In this document: positions 1 through 6,923 of the stretch, piece after piece
Layout: the number at the start of each line of letters is the position of its first letter
Numbering within the stretch: position 1 is the stretch's first letter
Origin: a bacterium
Lineage (GTDB): Bacteria > JAHJDO01
DNA length: 12,390 bases
Reading direction: 5' to 3'
NCBI GenBank assembly: GCA_030652805.1
Contig: JAUSPT010000085.1
Location: forward strand, 1-12,390
Notes under the pieces: model-generated
Told to the model about the DNA's origin: nothing
Seen by the model: only the letters and a program-made list of their open reading frames with translations
Databases searched by the model: none
Translations under genes and position numbers: made by a program

Positions 1-105
1 CCTGATGAGAAAACTGGCATATCTGAAATCAGGTGCTGGTATGACAATAGGCTTGTTGGTGTTCAAACAGCTAAAAATGAAGACCTAAATATTGTGCACT
101 TTTAA
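1..105 (+). CDS. C-terminal end of an unidentified protein, possibly an integrase-type transposase (partial)
   Basis: Frame 1 is open from the left edge to a TAA at 103-105, giving 34 residues that begin PDEKTGISEIRCWYDNR and end in NIVHF. The other two plus frames are less convincing: frame 3 stops at once, and frame 2 runs to a TAA at 86-88 with poorer protein character. The alternating hydrophobic/charged pattern (EIRCWYDNRLVGVQ) resembles a short beta-barrel tail such as those closing rve-type integrase/transposase proteins, and the stop codon lies inside a tandem repeat that looks like the end of an insertion element. The identification is a weak inference from this tail and its context; no catalytic residue is in the window. 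It converges on the minus-strand operon. Confidence 0.4.
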   Translation, partial: PDEKTGISEIRCWYDNRLVGVQTAKNEDLNIVHF

Positions 106-136
106 ACTTTAAACTGTGCACTTTTAAATTTTATCT
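93..136. repeat. Two tandem 22-nt direct repeats, possible insertion-element end
   Basis: The 14-mer TGTGCACTTTTAAA occurs exactly at 93-106 and 115-128, a period of 22 nt; the full 22-nt units match at 18 positions. The first copy overlaps the stop codon of the partial plus-strand frame (103-105). Repeated motifs just after the last gene are typical of transposase-binding ends of insertion sequences. The other end and any target-site duplication are outside the window, so this reading is an inference. Confidence 0.5.
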
Positions 137-173
137 AACAGGATTTTTTTGCCTCGTATTTTAAAATATATAA

Positions 174-211
174 AAGAGACATACATCCTACTTGCTGAAT
201 GTATGCCTCTT
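174..211 (-). terminator. Rho-independent terminator of the minus-strand gene run
   Basis: Arms 174-186 and 199-211 form a 13-bp stem around a 12-nt loop (187-198). In the minus-strand RNA every position pairs, with one G-U wobble (206 with 179); in the plus-strand RNA the same position is an A-C mismatch. Read on the minus strand the stem is followed by a U-rich tract (about 173 down to 161), while the plus-strand side is not T-rich. It starts 20 nt after the stop codon of the last gene, so it closes the operon. Confidence 0.85.
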
Positions 212-231
212 GATAAGAATATTCTTTAATA

Positions 232-1104
232 TTACTGAGTAATTTCTTCTCTCATTTTTCTGAAATTCTGAGCTGTTTTGGATAAAACCTCTTCAGGAGA
301 AAGATTTGTTTTCATTTGCTCCAGAGAGAAAAATCCATCGAAATTATCTTCAGCCATTATTTGCATCAGTTCCTTTATTGGCATATCTCCTTCTCCAAGA
401 TGCGCATATTCCCAGTTCTTATACATATCGGGTGCATGGAATTCGTGCTTTTTCATTGGAAATGGATTTCCTTCACCAGTATATTTGGCATCTCTTGTAT
501 GCAAATGGGTTACTTTCCCTTTTATTATTGGATAAACTTCACGAGGCACATCCCCGTTTGTTATAGAGTGCGTAAAGTCCCAGTTGATTGAGAGACCGTG
601 AGCATCTGCTCTCTGGAGAATCTCGTTAGCATTCTTCACCCTGCAAATATCATCGTGTGTCTCAAGAGAAAGGATGTCTCCGTGTTCTGCGGCAAATTTC
701 CCGCATTCAGCTATCCCCTTTGCAATTCTATCAAAGAACCTATCTCTATTCTCTATCTTTGGTTCAGGAATAGTTCCTCCAAATACTCTGAGAAGTTTGA
801 TTCCGAGGTCCGATGCCAAAATGATATGCTGTTTGCAATTCTCAATATTTCTGCGGTATTCAGTGTCATCTGGAGAAGAATATTGAACAGAAGTAGCAAG
901 GCAGCTTAAAATTATACCGCCATCTTTACACTTTGTCTTTACCTGTTCACGCTCGGATTTTGTGAGACTCAGCTCAACACCATGTTTATGGTTACTCTCT
1001 ACCCTTGGCTCAAAGCCGTCAAAACCGTATTCTTTTGCTTTTGCAAGGATTGTATCTAAATTCCATTCTTTACAGCTAAAACTCATAAAACTGCTTTTTA
1101 ACAT
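232..1104 (-). CDS. Sugar phosphate isomerase/epimerase-like TIM-barrel protein (AP endonuclease 2 / xylose isomerase-like fold)
   Basis: A 290-residue cytosolic protein with no signal peptide. The xylose isomerase-like TIM-barrel pattern is visible: the N-terminal strand with SFMSFSC (5-11) and GFEPRV (30-35), RVFGG (106-110), and four probable divalent-metal ligands E148 (LSLETHDD), D176 (INWDFTH), H202 (HLHTRD) and E262 (FSLEQ). Family members isomerise, epimerise or dehydrate sugars, inositol derivatives or keto-sugars; the substrate cannot be told. It is clearly paralogous to the TIM barrel at 6086-6877, with the same SFMSFSC start and EPRV-SNH motif, but carries a longer segment after H202 (about residues 206-237). 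Start: ATG with AAGGAG 8 nt upstream, directly behind the previous gene's stop. Last gene before the terminator. Confidence 0.85.
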   Translation of the reverse strand: MLKSSFMSFSCKEWNLDTILAKAKEYGFDGFEPRVESNHKHGVELSLTKSEREQVKTKCKDGGIILSCLATSVQYSSPDDTEYRRNIENCKQHIILASDLGIKLLRVFGGTIPEPKIENRDRFFDRIAKGIAECGKFAAEHGDILSLETHDDICRVKNANEILQRADAHGLSINWDFTHSITNGDVPREVYPIIKGKVTHLHTRDAKYTGEGNPFPMKKHEFHAPDMYKNWEYAHLGEGDMPIKELMQIMAEDNFDGFFSLEQMKTNLSPEEVLSKTAQNFRKMREEITQ

Positions 1105-1118
1105 TTGCGTTTCTCCTT

Positions 1119-1934
1119 TTAATAATTTTTCATAACGGATTTCATGAACTCCACACTTGCAGGAACACCTGTTGTCTCATCTTCCTCTCCCTCATATTCA
1201 AGCGCAACAAACCCATCAAATCCTGCATTCTTGATATGCTGAAGACATTTAGCGTGATCCACGTCTCCCTGTCCAACAACAGTCGGACGAAGTCCTCTTT
1301 TGTGAGCTGGATCCTTTTTAAAATCCTTGAAATGTACATACTTGCAGTATGGGGCAGCAATCTTTGTTCCTTCATCTCCTGCCTGACCGCATTGCATATA
1401 ATTACCCACATCAATCGTAGCTTTCAAAAATGGGGAATTTATTTTTTCTATAACTTCTACCTGTTCTTCTCCTGTGCATGGGAGTCCGCCATGATTTTCT
1501 AAAGCCAATATAACATTGTTTTTCTCAGCAGAAGGAAGAACCAGTTCAATACCTTTTATAACCTTATCAAGTGCTTTTTTAATCTCTTCTGCATTACTTC
1601 TGTCGCTAATGCTTCCACCAAAGATTCTTGAGACAGGAGCGCCTACACCTCCTGCAACGTCCAGCCATCTTTTGACTTTTTCCACATGCTCATTAAATTC
1701 ATCTTCTTCCTTATTAAAACTGTTAGACATAGAAAGGCCTGAAAGTTCAAGCGTTGTCTTTGACATAAGCGCATTTATCTGTTTTACGGCTTCTTTATAT
1801 TCAGGCAAATACGCTACATGGAAATCTATGCCTTCAATTCCAAGTTTTTCAGCTTCAATAACAAATTTTCCCAGATTCCACTTTTCTTCTTTAATTCTTC
1901 TATGATAACTATAGTGACAAAGCGATTTTTTCAT
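1119..1934 (-). CDS. Sugar phosphate isomerase/epimerase-like TIM-barrel protein
   Basis: 271 residues, cytosolic. The xylose isomerase-like TIM barrel is supported by RIFGGS (103-108) and the four expected metal ligands: E146 (LALENHGG), D175 (TIDVGN), H201 (YVHFKD) and E246 (ALEYEG). The GQGDVDH motif (221-227) is the usual loop before the last strands in this family. It lacks the SFMSFSC start shared by the other two TIM barrels here, so it probably acts on a different intermediate. Start: ATG with an AGGAG 7 nt upstream. The stop at 1119-1121 abuts the ribosome-binding site of the following gene, which is 14 nt away, so the two are likely co-translated. The exact reaction (isomerase, epimerase or lyase) is unknown. 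Confidence 0.85.
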   Translation of the reverse strand: MKKSLCHYSYHRRIKEEKWNLGKFVIEAEKLGIEGIDFHVAYLPEYKEAVKQINALMSKTTLELSGLSMSNSFNKEEDEFNEHVEKVKRWLDVAGGVGAPVSRIFGGSISDRSNAEEIKKALDKVIKGIELVLPSAEKNNVILALENHGGLPCTGEEQVEVIEKINSPFLKATIDVGNYMQCGQAGDEGTKIAAPYCKYVHFKDFKKDPAHKRGLRPTVVGQGDVDHAKCLQHIKNAGFDGFVALEYEGEEDETTGVPASVEFMKSVMKNY

Positions 1935-1953
1935 TGTTATTCTCCTATTGTTA

Positions 1954-3000
1954 TTATACAGGACACATTTTATGACACTTATATATCAGCGCAATCTGTC
2001 TTCTAACGCTTTCAGGCGTTATATACAGCGGTTCACCCTGTCGAATGGTCTTATAAACATCATTATAAAAGTCAGGATTTCGTGATGTATCGCTTGGAAC
2101 TTTCCATGTTTGCTCTTTCCATGGAATATCTTCTTTGTTATATGCCCGGTTTGGATCAGGTTTTGTGGAGACACTTCTATTAGGAAGTTTTTTAGGATCA
2201 AAGTATTTCCATCTAAGTTCCTTAGCATTTCCAGCCAGAGTGCCCTGGGTTCCCATTACAAGCCAGTGTTCCTGAGAATATGCGCATGCACTTGTCAGTT
2301 CAAGGTCAATCATTGGCTGCCCTTTTGCCTTTAGTATAATTTTTACATGGTCATCAGCATCTCCAAGCGTCAGTGTCCGCTCCAGATGGCAGAATACTTC
2401 TTCAGGGTCTTTTTCTCCAAATAACTGTAATAATACATCTATAGCATGCGGCGCAGTATTGTTAAGTGTTCCTCCACCAAATTTCTTCAATGTCTGCCAA
2501 TCCCAGCGTCTTCCAAAACCATGCCATGTTTGTTTAATCATTACTATACGCCCCAACTTCCCTGAATCAATAATCTTCTTAATCTTTAGAAAATCAGGTG
2601 TATAACGCCTGTTTTGGAAAGGGGCCAGTATCATGCCGGTCATTTTCGCGGTTTTAAGCATCTTATCTGCGTCAGCTAAACTGGTTGCCATTGGCTTCTC
2701 ACACACAACATGTTTCCCTGCTTTTAACGCTTTAATACTGCAACCTGCATGCAGATGCGAAGGAGTCGCAACAACCACAAGCTCAACATCTGGGTCTTTT
2801 ATTAAGTCGTCGAAATTTGAATATATTTTACATTTAAATTCATCTTGTGCTTCTTTCTGTCTTTTCTTATCAGGGTCAGAAACTGCTACGATCTTATATT
2901 TATCCAATACTTGTCTGATCATACGAATATGGATGTCCCATCCACTCTTCCCAAGTCCAATAACACCTACGTTAATTACTTTGTTTTTTTTCTTAGCCAT
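1954..3000 (-). CDS. Gfo/Idh/MocA family NAD(P)-dependent oxidoreductase
   Basis: 348 residues, the normal length for this family. The N-terminal Rossmann domain has GLGKSG (15-20) for dinucleotide binding, followed by VSDPD (40-44); EKP (101-103) provides the conserved lysine, and the C-terminal domain has FGGGTLNNTAPHAID (174-188) with H185 and D188 as probable catalytic residues. Members oxidise or reduce hydroxyl groups of sugars, inositols or their glycosides with NAD(P). It is paralogous to the oxidoreductase at 5049-6065: both share the WQT...FGGG segment, a GD..D motif and DPDK.RQK. Start: ATG with AAGGAG 8 nt upstream; 11 nt after the preceding gene and 19 nt before the next. The substrate is not identifiable. 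Confidence 0.9.
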   Translation of the reverse strand: MAKKKNKVINVGVIGLGKSGWDIHIRMIRQVLDKYKIVAVSDPDKKRQKEAQDEFKCKIYSNFDDLIKDPDVELVVVATPSHLHAGCSIKALKAGKHVVCEKPMATSLADADKMLKTAKMTGMILAPFQNRRYTPDFLKIKKIIDSGKLGRIVMIKQTWHGFGRRWDWQTLKKFGGGTLNNTAPHAIDVLLQLFGEKDPEEVFCHLERTLTLGDADDHVKIILKAKGQPMIDLELTSACAYSQEHWLVMGTQGTLAGNAKELRWKYFDPKKLPNRSVSTKPDPNRAYNKEDIPWKEQTWKVPSDTSRNPDFYNDVYKTIRQGEPLYITPESVRRQIALIYKCHKMCPV

Positions 3001-3011
3001 GTGTTTTCTCC

Positions 3012-3890
3012 TTATATTTTTACTTCTTCATTGTTTCTTACTGATTTATCAATTGCAAGCAACACCTTAACAGGCATTAAAAGCTCCTTATCAGTTAAGG
3101 GGTTTTCGTTACTATTGATAGTATCTATTAACTTTTTAAAAGCTTTATCATATCCATCCGAAGAATCTACTATCAGATGTCTGCTGCCTTTTTCGCAGTG
3201 AACAAGCACCTGAAACTCTCCTTTCCCTTCTCCGAGAAGATGAAGAGACACAACTTTCTCACTTTGCAAACCTGCTGTTACCCAACAGTTTTTTCCATAC
3301 AATCTAGCGCTAATTGTCTTTACATCATATCCGAATCCATTAAGGAGCATTTCAACTGTGTGTATGCCGTAAAAGAATACGCCACCGTACTCACTCTTAA
3401 AATCAAAAGGGCCGCCAACCATACCTGAATGAATAGGACCTAAGTCTTCAACAGTCTGTTTAAAGAAATTCTGAAAACTGGATGTCTGCCATACACTGGA
3501 CCATGAAGAAAGCCATGTGTTAGTCTGGTGGCTGAGTTCTATAAGCTCTTTTGCTTCTTCTAAGTCGCATGTTATGGGTTTATCAATAAAGGTTGGAATT
3601 TTATTTTTCAGAAATAGCTTTGCATATCTGGCATGATATTTAGCATGACGGTTCATAATAATAATTGCATCAACTTTTCCAAGCATATCCTCCGGCTTAT
3701 CAACAAGTAAAGGAACCTTCCCTTGTTCCTGAACCTGTTTTACGTGCTCCAGAGTATCTCCTTCGCCCGGATATAGAGCTTCTACGAATGCACCATTCAT
3801 AGTTTTCTCAACATTAAACCGCTTGCATGCCTGGTTCACATGCGAATTCTCCGTTCCGATTACACCGAATCTTATTACTTTTGTCTCCAT
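3012..3890 (-). CDS. Divergent Gfo/Idh/MocA family oxidoreductase
   Basis: 292 residues, shorter than the usual ~340-380. The first strand reads GVIGTENSH (9-17), so the classical GxGxxG dinucleotide loop is missing, but the family's IDKP (102-105, with K104) and a C-terminal YGIHTVE (174-180, H177 in the catalytic His position, E180 where Asp is usual) are present. This variant (GTENSH start) forms a recognisable branch of the family. It may be a dehydrogenase with altered cofactor binding, or a partner or non-redox member; the sequence does not decide. Start: ATG with a strong AGGAGG 6 nt upstream. It lies 22 nt after the UroD-family gene and 11 nt before the next oxidoreductase, with its stop inside that gene's ribosome-binding site. 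Confidence 0.8.
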   Translation of the reverse strand: METKVIRFGVIGTENSHVNQACKRFNVEKTMNGAFVEALYPGEGDTLEHVKQVQEQGKVPLLVDKPEDMLGKVDAIIIMNRHAKYHARYAKLFLKNKIPTFIDKPITCDLEEAKELIELSHQTNTWLSSWSSVWQTSSFQNFFKQTVEDLGPIHSGMVGGPFDFKSEYGGVFFYGIHTVEMLLNGFGYDVKTISARLYGKNCWVTAGLQSEKVVSLHLLGEGKGEFQVLVHCEKGSRHLIVDSSDGYDKAFKKLIDTINSNENPLTDKELLMPVKVLLAIDKSVRNNEEVKI

Positions 3891-3912
3891 CCCTTGCCTC
3901 CTTTTTTTATTT

Positions 3913-5052
3913 TTATCTTATTTTCTGAAACTCTTCCCACATTACCCAGAAGTTCTCTGCAGGGACATCTGCCTGGATATTGTGAATAGCAGAAAATACA
4001 TATCCTCCATCTTTAGCAAGTATGTCAACGGATTTTTTTACATCATCCCTAACCTGCTGAGGTGTTCCATGAGGCAGAGTCTCCTGAGTATTAACTCCTC
4101 CTCCCCAGAAACAAATGGCTTTTGAGAATTCATTTTTTAATCTTTCAGCGTTCATACCTACAGCATTAGTTTGCACTGGATTCAATACATCTACACCTAT
4201 ATCAATAAGATCTGGAATTATTTCTGATATTGCACCACAGCTATGAAAGAAAATTTTCGCTTTAGGAGCTTTTGATTTGATAAAAGACAATAGCTTCTTT
4301 TGTCTCGGCTTTAGAATTCCCCTATACATATCAGGTGAGACCAATAAACTTTGCTGCGTCCCAAGGTCGTCGCATTCAGCAATAATATCTGCTCGCTTTC
4401 CTGCAAATGAAAGAACTCTATCCCAGTATCGCATTTTTACTTCCAGTATTTTATCAATTAAATACTCAGCCATTTTGACAGATGTAGCCAGGTCCATGTA
4501 AAAATTTTCGTAGCCTCTTATCCTGAAAGCCATTTCAAACAACCCCGCGCAATTGCGGTCAACTATCAGTGCCTTATCATCAGGTATAATCTCAAGTTCT
4601 TTTCTTAATATATCAAAGTTAACTGTCTTCTCAGGATCTGGAAAATCATATAATCTTAAATCCCCAATGGTTTTTGCATTCTGAAGAGGAGAGGCAGAGT
4701 CCTCGTTAAAGTAGAAATCTGTTTCAGTATTCATATTCCATGTTATACCCCATTCATCTTGATAGCTTATTGTTTTATCTTCTTTAGTTGTTTTTTTGTT
4801 AAGATTGTAAACGCGTGGCGGTCCAAGTCTTATAGTATCCACACCTAAATAATCAAGAACCTGTTTTGAGGGAATAACAATTTGCTGTATATCATCATGC
4901 ATTATAAAATCACATGGCAGATTTCGCAATTTCATTGCATTTATGAAAGCTGTTTTTGTAATAGCTGTTACTGTTGTCCCGGACAAGTCATAGGGAATTT
5001 TATCGGGTTCAGAATGTCCAAGTGCTCTTAAAACTCGCTCCCTTGATGTCAT
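3913..5052 (-). CDS. Uroporphyrinogen decarboxylase (UroD/MtaA-like) family protein
   Basis: 379 residues. The start TSRERVLRALGHSEPDKIP is the typical opening of the UroD superfamily, which covers haem-pathway decarboxylases and the zinc methyltransferases MtaA/MtbA/CmuA. Features resembling the methyltransferase branch are FFHSCGAI (268-275; H270 and C272 in the zinc-ligand position), DVLNPVQ (288-294) and AIHNIQADVP (355-364), where H357 stands at the site of the third Cys ligand of MtaA-type proteins. Among sugar-catabolic genes and far from haem genes it is unlikely to be HemE. A role in methyl transfer or another metal-dependent step is inference. Its ATG overlaps the stop of the preceding oxidoreductase by 4 nt (ATGA), implying translational coupling and a shared pathway. 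Confidence 0.85.
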   Translation of the reverse strand: MTSRERVLRALGHSEPDKIPYDLSGTTVTAITKTAFINAMKLRNLPCDFIMHDDIQQIVIPSKQVLDYLGVDTIRLGPPRVYNLNKKTTKEDKTISYQDEWGITWNMNTETDFYFNEDSASPLQNAKTIGDLRLYDFPDPEKTVNFDILRKELEIIPDDKALIVDRNCAGLFEMAFRIRGYENFYMDLATSVKMAEYLIDKILEVKMRYWDRVLSFAGKRADIIAECDDLGTQQSLLVSPDMYRGILKPRQKKLLSFIKSKAPKAKIFFHSCGAISEIIPDLIDIGVDVLNPVQTNAVGMNAERLKNEFSKAICFWGGGVNTQETLPHGTPQQVRDDVKKSVDILAKDGGYVFSAIHNIQADVPAENFWVMWEEFQKIR

Positions 5053-6065
5053 AGCTTGATTGTACTTCCCTTTTTATTGGATTCTCGGACAGTGTCCAGC
5101 ACTTTCATAAGGTTCAGCACACTTTCAGGTGTGACTGAAAAAGATTTTTCCCCATGTATTGCCTGAGCCAGTTCGAGGTAAATTACAGAAGCATCTCCGT
5201 AAATAAACTTTCCAACAGGTGTTCTCTCTATAACATCTCTCTTCTCGCTATTACCGGGAATACCCGTAACAAATTGTTGTTTCTTTTTCGGGACAACTAC
5301 ATAAATATATTTTTCATCTGATGTAATTGTTCCAAGTGAGCCCTGTATAAACCATCTTGGAAGCTGTTCTGCTCCGATGCCAATATTTATTTCGCCTATT
5401 ATATCAGAATTTTTAAAAGCAAGAATGGTTTTAATGCTATCCTCGACATCTCCTGGATTAATGGCCTGCCAGAGTTTTCCCCATACGCTTTCCACAGGTT
5501 CATTAACCAGTTCTATAACCTGATCAATAAGATGAGGTCCCCAGTTCAGAAGATAGCCGCCTCCGAATTTGCTCTTTGTCTGCCAGTCGTCACGTACATC
5601 ATAGAATAAAAAGTTTCTTTGAATGCTGAACGCCTCGCCAATTTTACCTTCAGCAATTATTTTTTTAATCTGCGTAAAATCCGTTCCCCAGCGAGATGGC
5701 TGCCATGGAGCCAGTATCCTTTTGTATTTTTTTGAGGCATCCAGCATTTTTTTTACCTGAACTGCATTAATTGCCATTGGTTTTGTAACCAGAACATGTA
5801 CCCCTTTTTTCATAGCTTCAATCGCCATTGAAACGTGTTGGTCGCTTCTTGTAATGATACATGCAAGGTCTATTTTTTCTTTTTTGAACAAAGAGGATAG
5901 ATTATTGTATGTGGAACATCCAAATCGCTGGTAAGCTTTTTTTTGTCTTTCCTTATCAGGGTCACATACAGCTACCACTTCATACTCAGGCAGAGCTTCA
6001 AGCGGGTCTGCATGAAGTTTACTTCCACTGCGTCCATAACCAATAATTGCTGTTCTTATAGCCAT
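5049..6065 (-). CDS. Gfo/Idh/MocA family NAD(P)-dependent oxidoreductase
   Basis: 338 residues. The Rossmann loop is GYGRSG (9-14), followed by VCDPDKERQKK (33-43); TKP (94-96) carries the conserved lysine K95, and the C-terminal domain contains WQTKSKFGGGYLLNWGPHLID (161-181) with H178 and D181 as probable catalytic residues. EKP is changed to TKP relative to the usual motif. It is paralogous to the oxidoreductase at 1954-3000. Likely an NAD(P)-dependent dehydrogenase of a sugar or cyclitol-like substrate, cytosolic. Start: ATG with AAAGGAG close upstream; 20 nt after the TIM-barrel gene, and its TGA overlaps the ATG of the following UroD-family gene. Confidence 0.9.
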   Translation of the reverse strand: MAIRTAIIGYGRSGSKLHADPLEALPEYEVVAVCDPDKERQKKAYQRFGCSTYNNLSSLFKKEKIDLACIITRSDQHVSMAIEAMKKGVHVLVTKPMAINAVQVKKMLDASKKYKRILAPWQPSRWGTDFTQIKKIIAEGKIGEAFSIQRNFLFYDVRDDWQTKSKFGGGYLLNWGPHLIDQVIELVNEPVESVWGKLWQAINPGDVEDSIKTILAFKNSDIIGEINIGIGAEQLPRWFIQGSLGTITSDEKYIYVVVPKKKQQFVTGIPGNSEKRDVIERTPVGKFIYGDASVIYLELAQAIHGEKSFSVTPESVLNLMKVLDTVRESNKKGSTIKL

Positions 6066-6085
6066 AGTCTTCTCCTTTGAATCTC

Positions 6086-6877
6086 CTATTCATACTTCTT
6101 CATTATCGACAGTTCGCGCGGCAAATGTATTTCATAAGATTCCCAGTTAATCCATTCTCCGCTTAAAAAGCCACTGTAATTGCTATCTTTTAAAAGCTGC
6201 ATTGCTCGTTGATGATCAATATCTCCTTCGCCAATCGGGACCATAACCAACTTGCCGTCTTTCTTTGTGACTCCGTCATGGAAGTGAATATGCTTAATCC
6301 ATAATTTGAGTGTCTGGAATGCTTCATCCATTGTCACTTTTTCCACACGGACAGGATGCATGATATCCCAGTTAACAGCAATTGCTGGGTGATTTACCCT
6401 CTTCATTACCTCCGCGAGATGCTTGGGATTACACCAGTGATCATGAGTTTCCAAACACACAGTTACATTCCTTTCCACAGCGTGACCAGCAACAGATTGC
6501 ATGGATTTAACCAGAAGATCAATTGCTTCTTCTCTGGTGGTTCCTTCCGGAATCACGCCGCCAAATACCCTGATTACAGGAGCGCCGACATCAGCTGCCA
6601 GATCAATTGATTCATGTGTATCACTAATCATATCCTCATTGGTTGCAGGATTAGCATAGATGCAGGATGTTGCAATGCAGGAAAAAACAATACCACTTTC
6701 TTTCGACTTTTCTTTGCATTCCTTGCGGAAAGATTGGGATGAATCAAACTCAATTTTATGCCTATGGTTAGAGCTGACCCGTGGTTCAATGCCATAGTAA
6801 CCATACTTTTTGGCAACTGCTATCATTTCGTCCAGATTAAGTTCAGGACACGAAAAACTCATAAAAGAAAATTTCAT
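6086..6877 (-). CDS. Sugar phosphate isomerase/epimerase-like TIM-barrel protein
   Basis: 263 residues with a xylose isomerase-like TIM barrel. SFMSFSC (4-10) and GIEPRV (29-34) form the start, RVFGG (103-107) follows, and the probable metal ligands are E143 (VCLETHDH), D171 (VNWDIMH), H198 (HIHFHD) and E241 (SGEW). GEGDIDH (216-222) is the usual late loop. It is a close relative of the TIM barrel at 232-1104, and the two share their N-terminal motifs almost residue for residue, so an ancestral duplication is likely. Start: ATG with GGAGAG just upstream. It follows the UroD/MetE-like gene by 46 nt and precedes an oxidoreductase by 20 nt. Function is isomerisation, epimerisation or a related sugar reaction; substrate unknown. 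Confidence 0.85.
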   Translation of the reverse strand: MKFSFMSFSCPELNLDEMIAVAKKYGYYGIEPRVSSNHRHKIEFDSSQSFRKECKEKSKESGIVFSCIATSCIYANPATNEDMISDTHESIDLAADVGAPVIRVFGGVIPEGTTREEAIDLLVKSMQSVAGHAVERNVTVCLETHDHWCNPKHLAEVMKRVNHPAIAVNWDIMHPVRVEKVTMDEAFQTLKLWIKHIHFHDGVTKKDGKLVMVPIGEGDIDHQRAMQLLKDSNYSGFLSGEWINWESYEIHLPRELSIMKKYE

Positions 6878-6923
6878 AATCTCTCCACTTTTTGTTGTTT
6901 TTTTACAGTTAAGTCTTTATGCT

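Noticed and set aside
1516-1905. 129-residue plus-strand frame with hydrophobic stretches
   Set aside because: Opposite a TIM-barrel gene whose metal ligands are all intact; apparent membrane segments are a by-product of antisense reading.
2633-3070. 145-residue plus-strand frame opposite an oxidoreductase gene
   Set aside because: Antisense to the conserved Rossmann domain; its composition is that of a shadow frame.
3913-5052. Haem-pathway uroporphyrinogen decarboxylase (HemE)
   Set aside because: The HSC and HNIQ motifs and the sugar-catabolic neighbours fit the MtaA-like branch; no haem genes are nearby.
6878-6923. Terminator between the UroD/MetE-like gene and the TIM barrel
   Set aside because: The 46-nt gap has poly-A/T runs but no convincing stem, so the genes are treated as one transcript.
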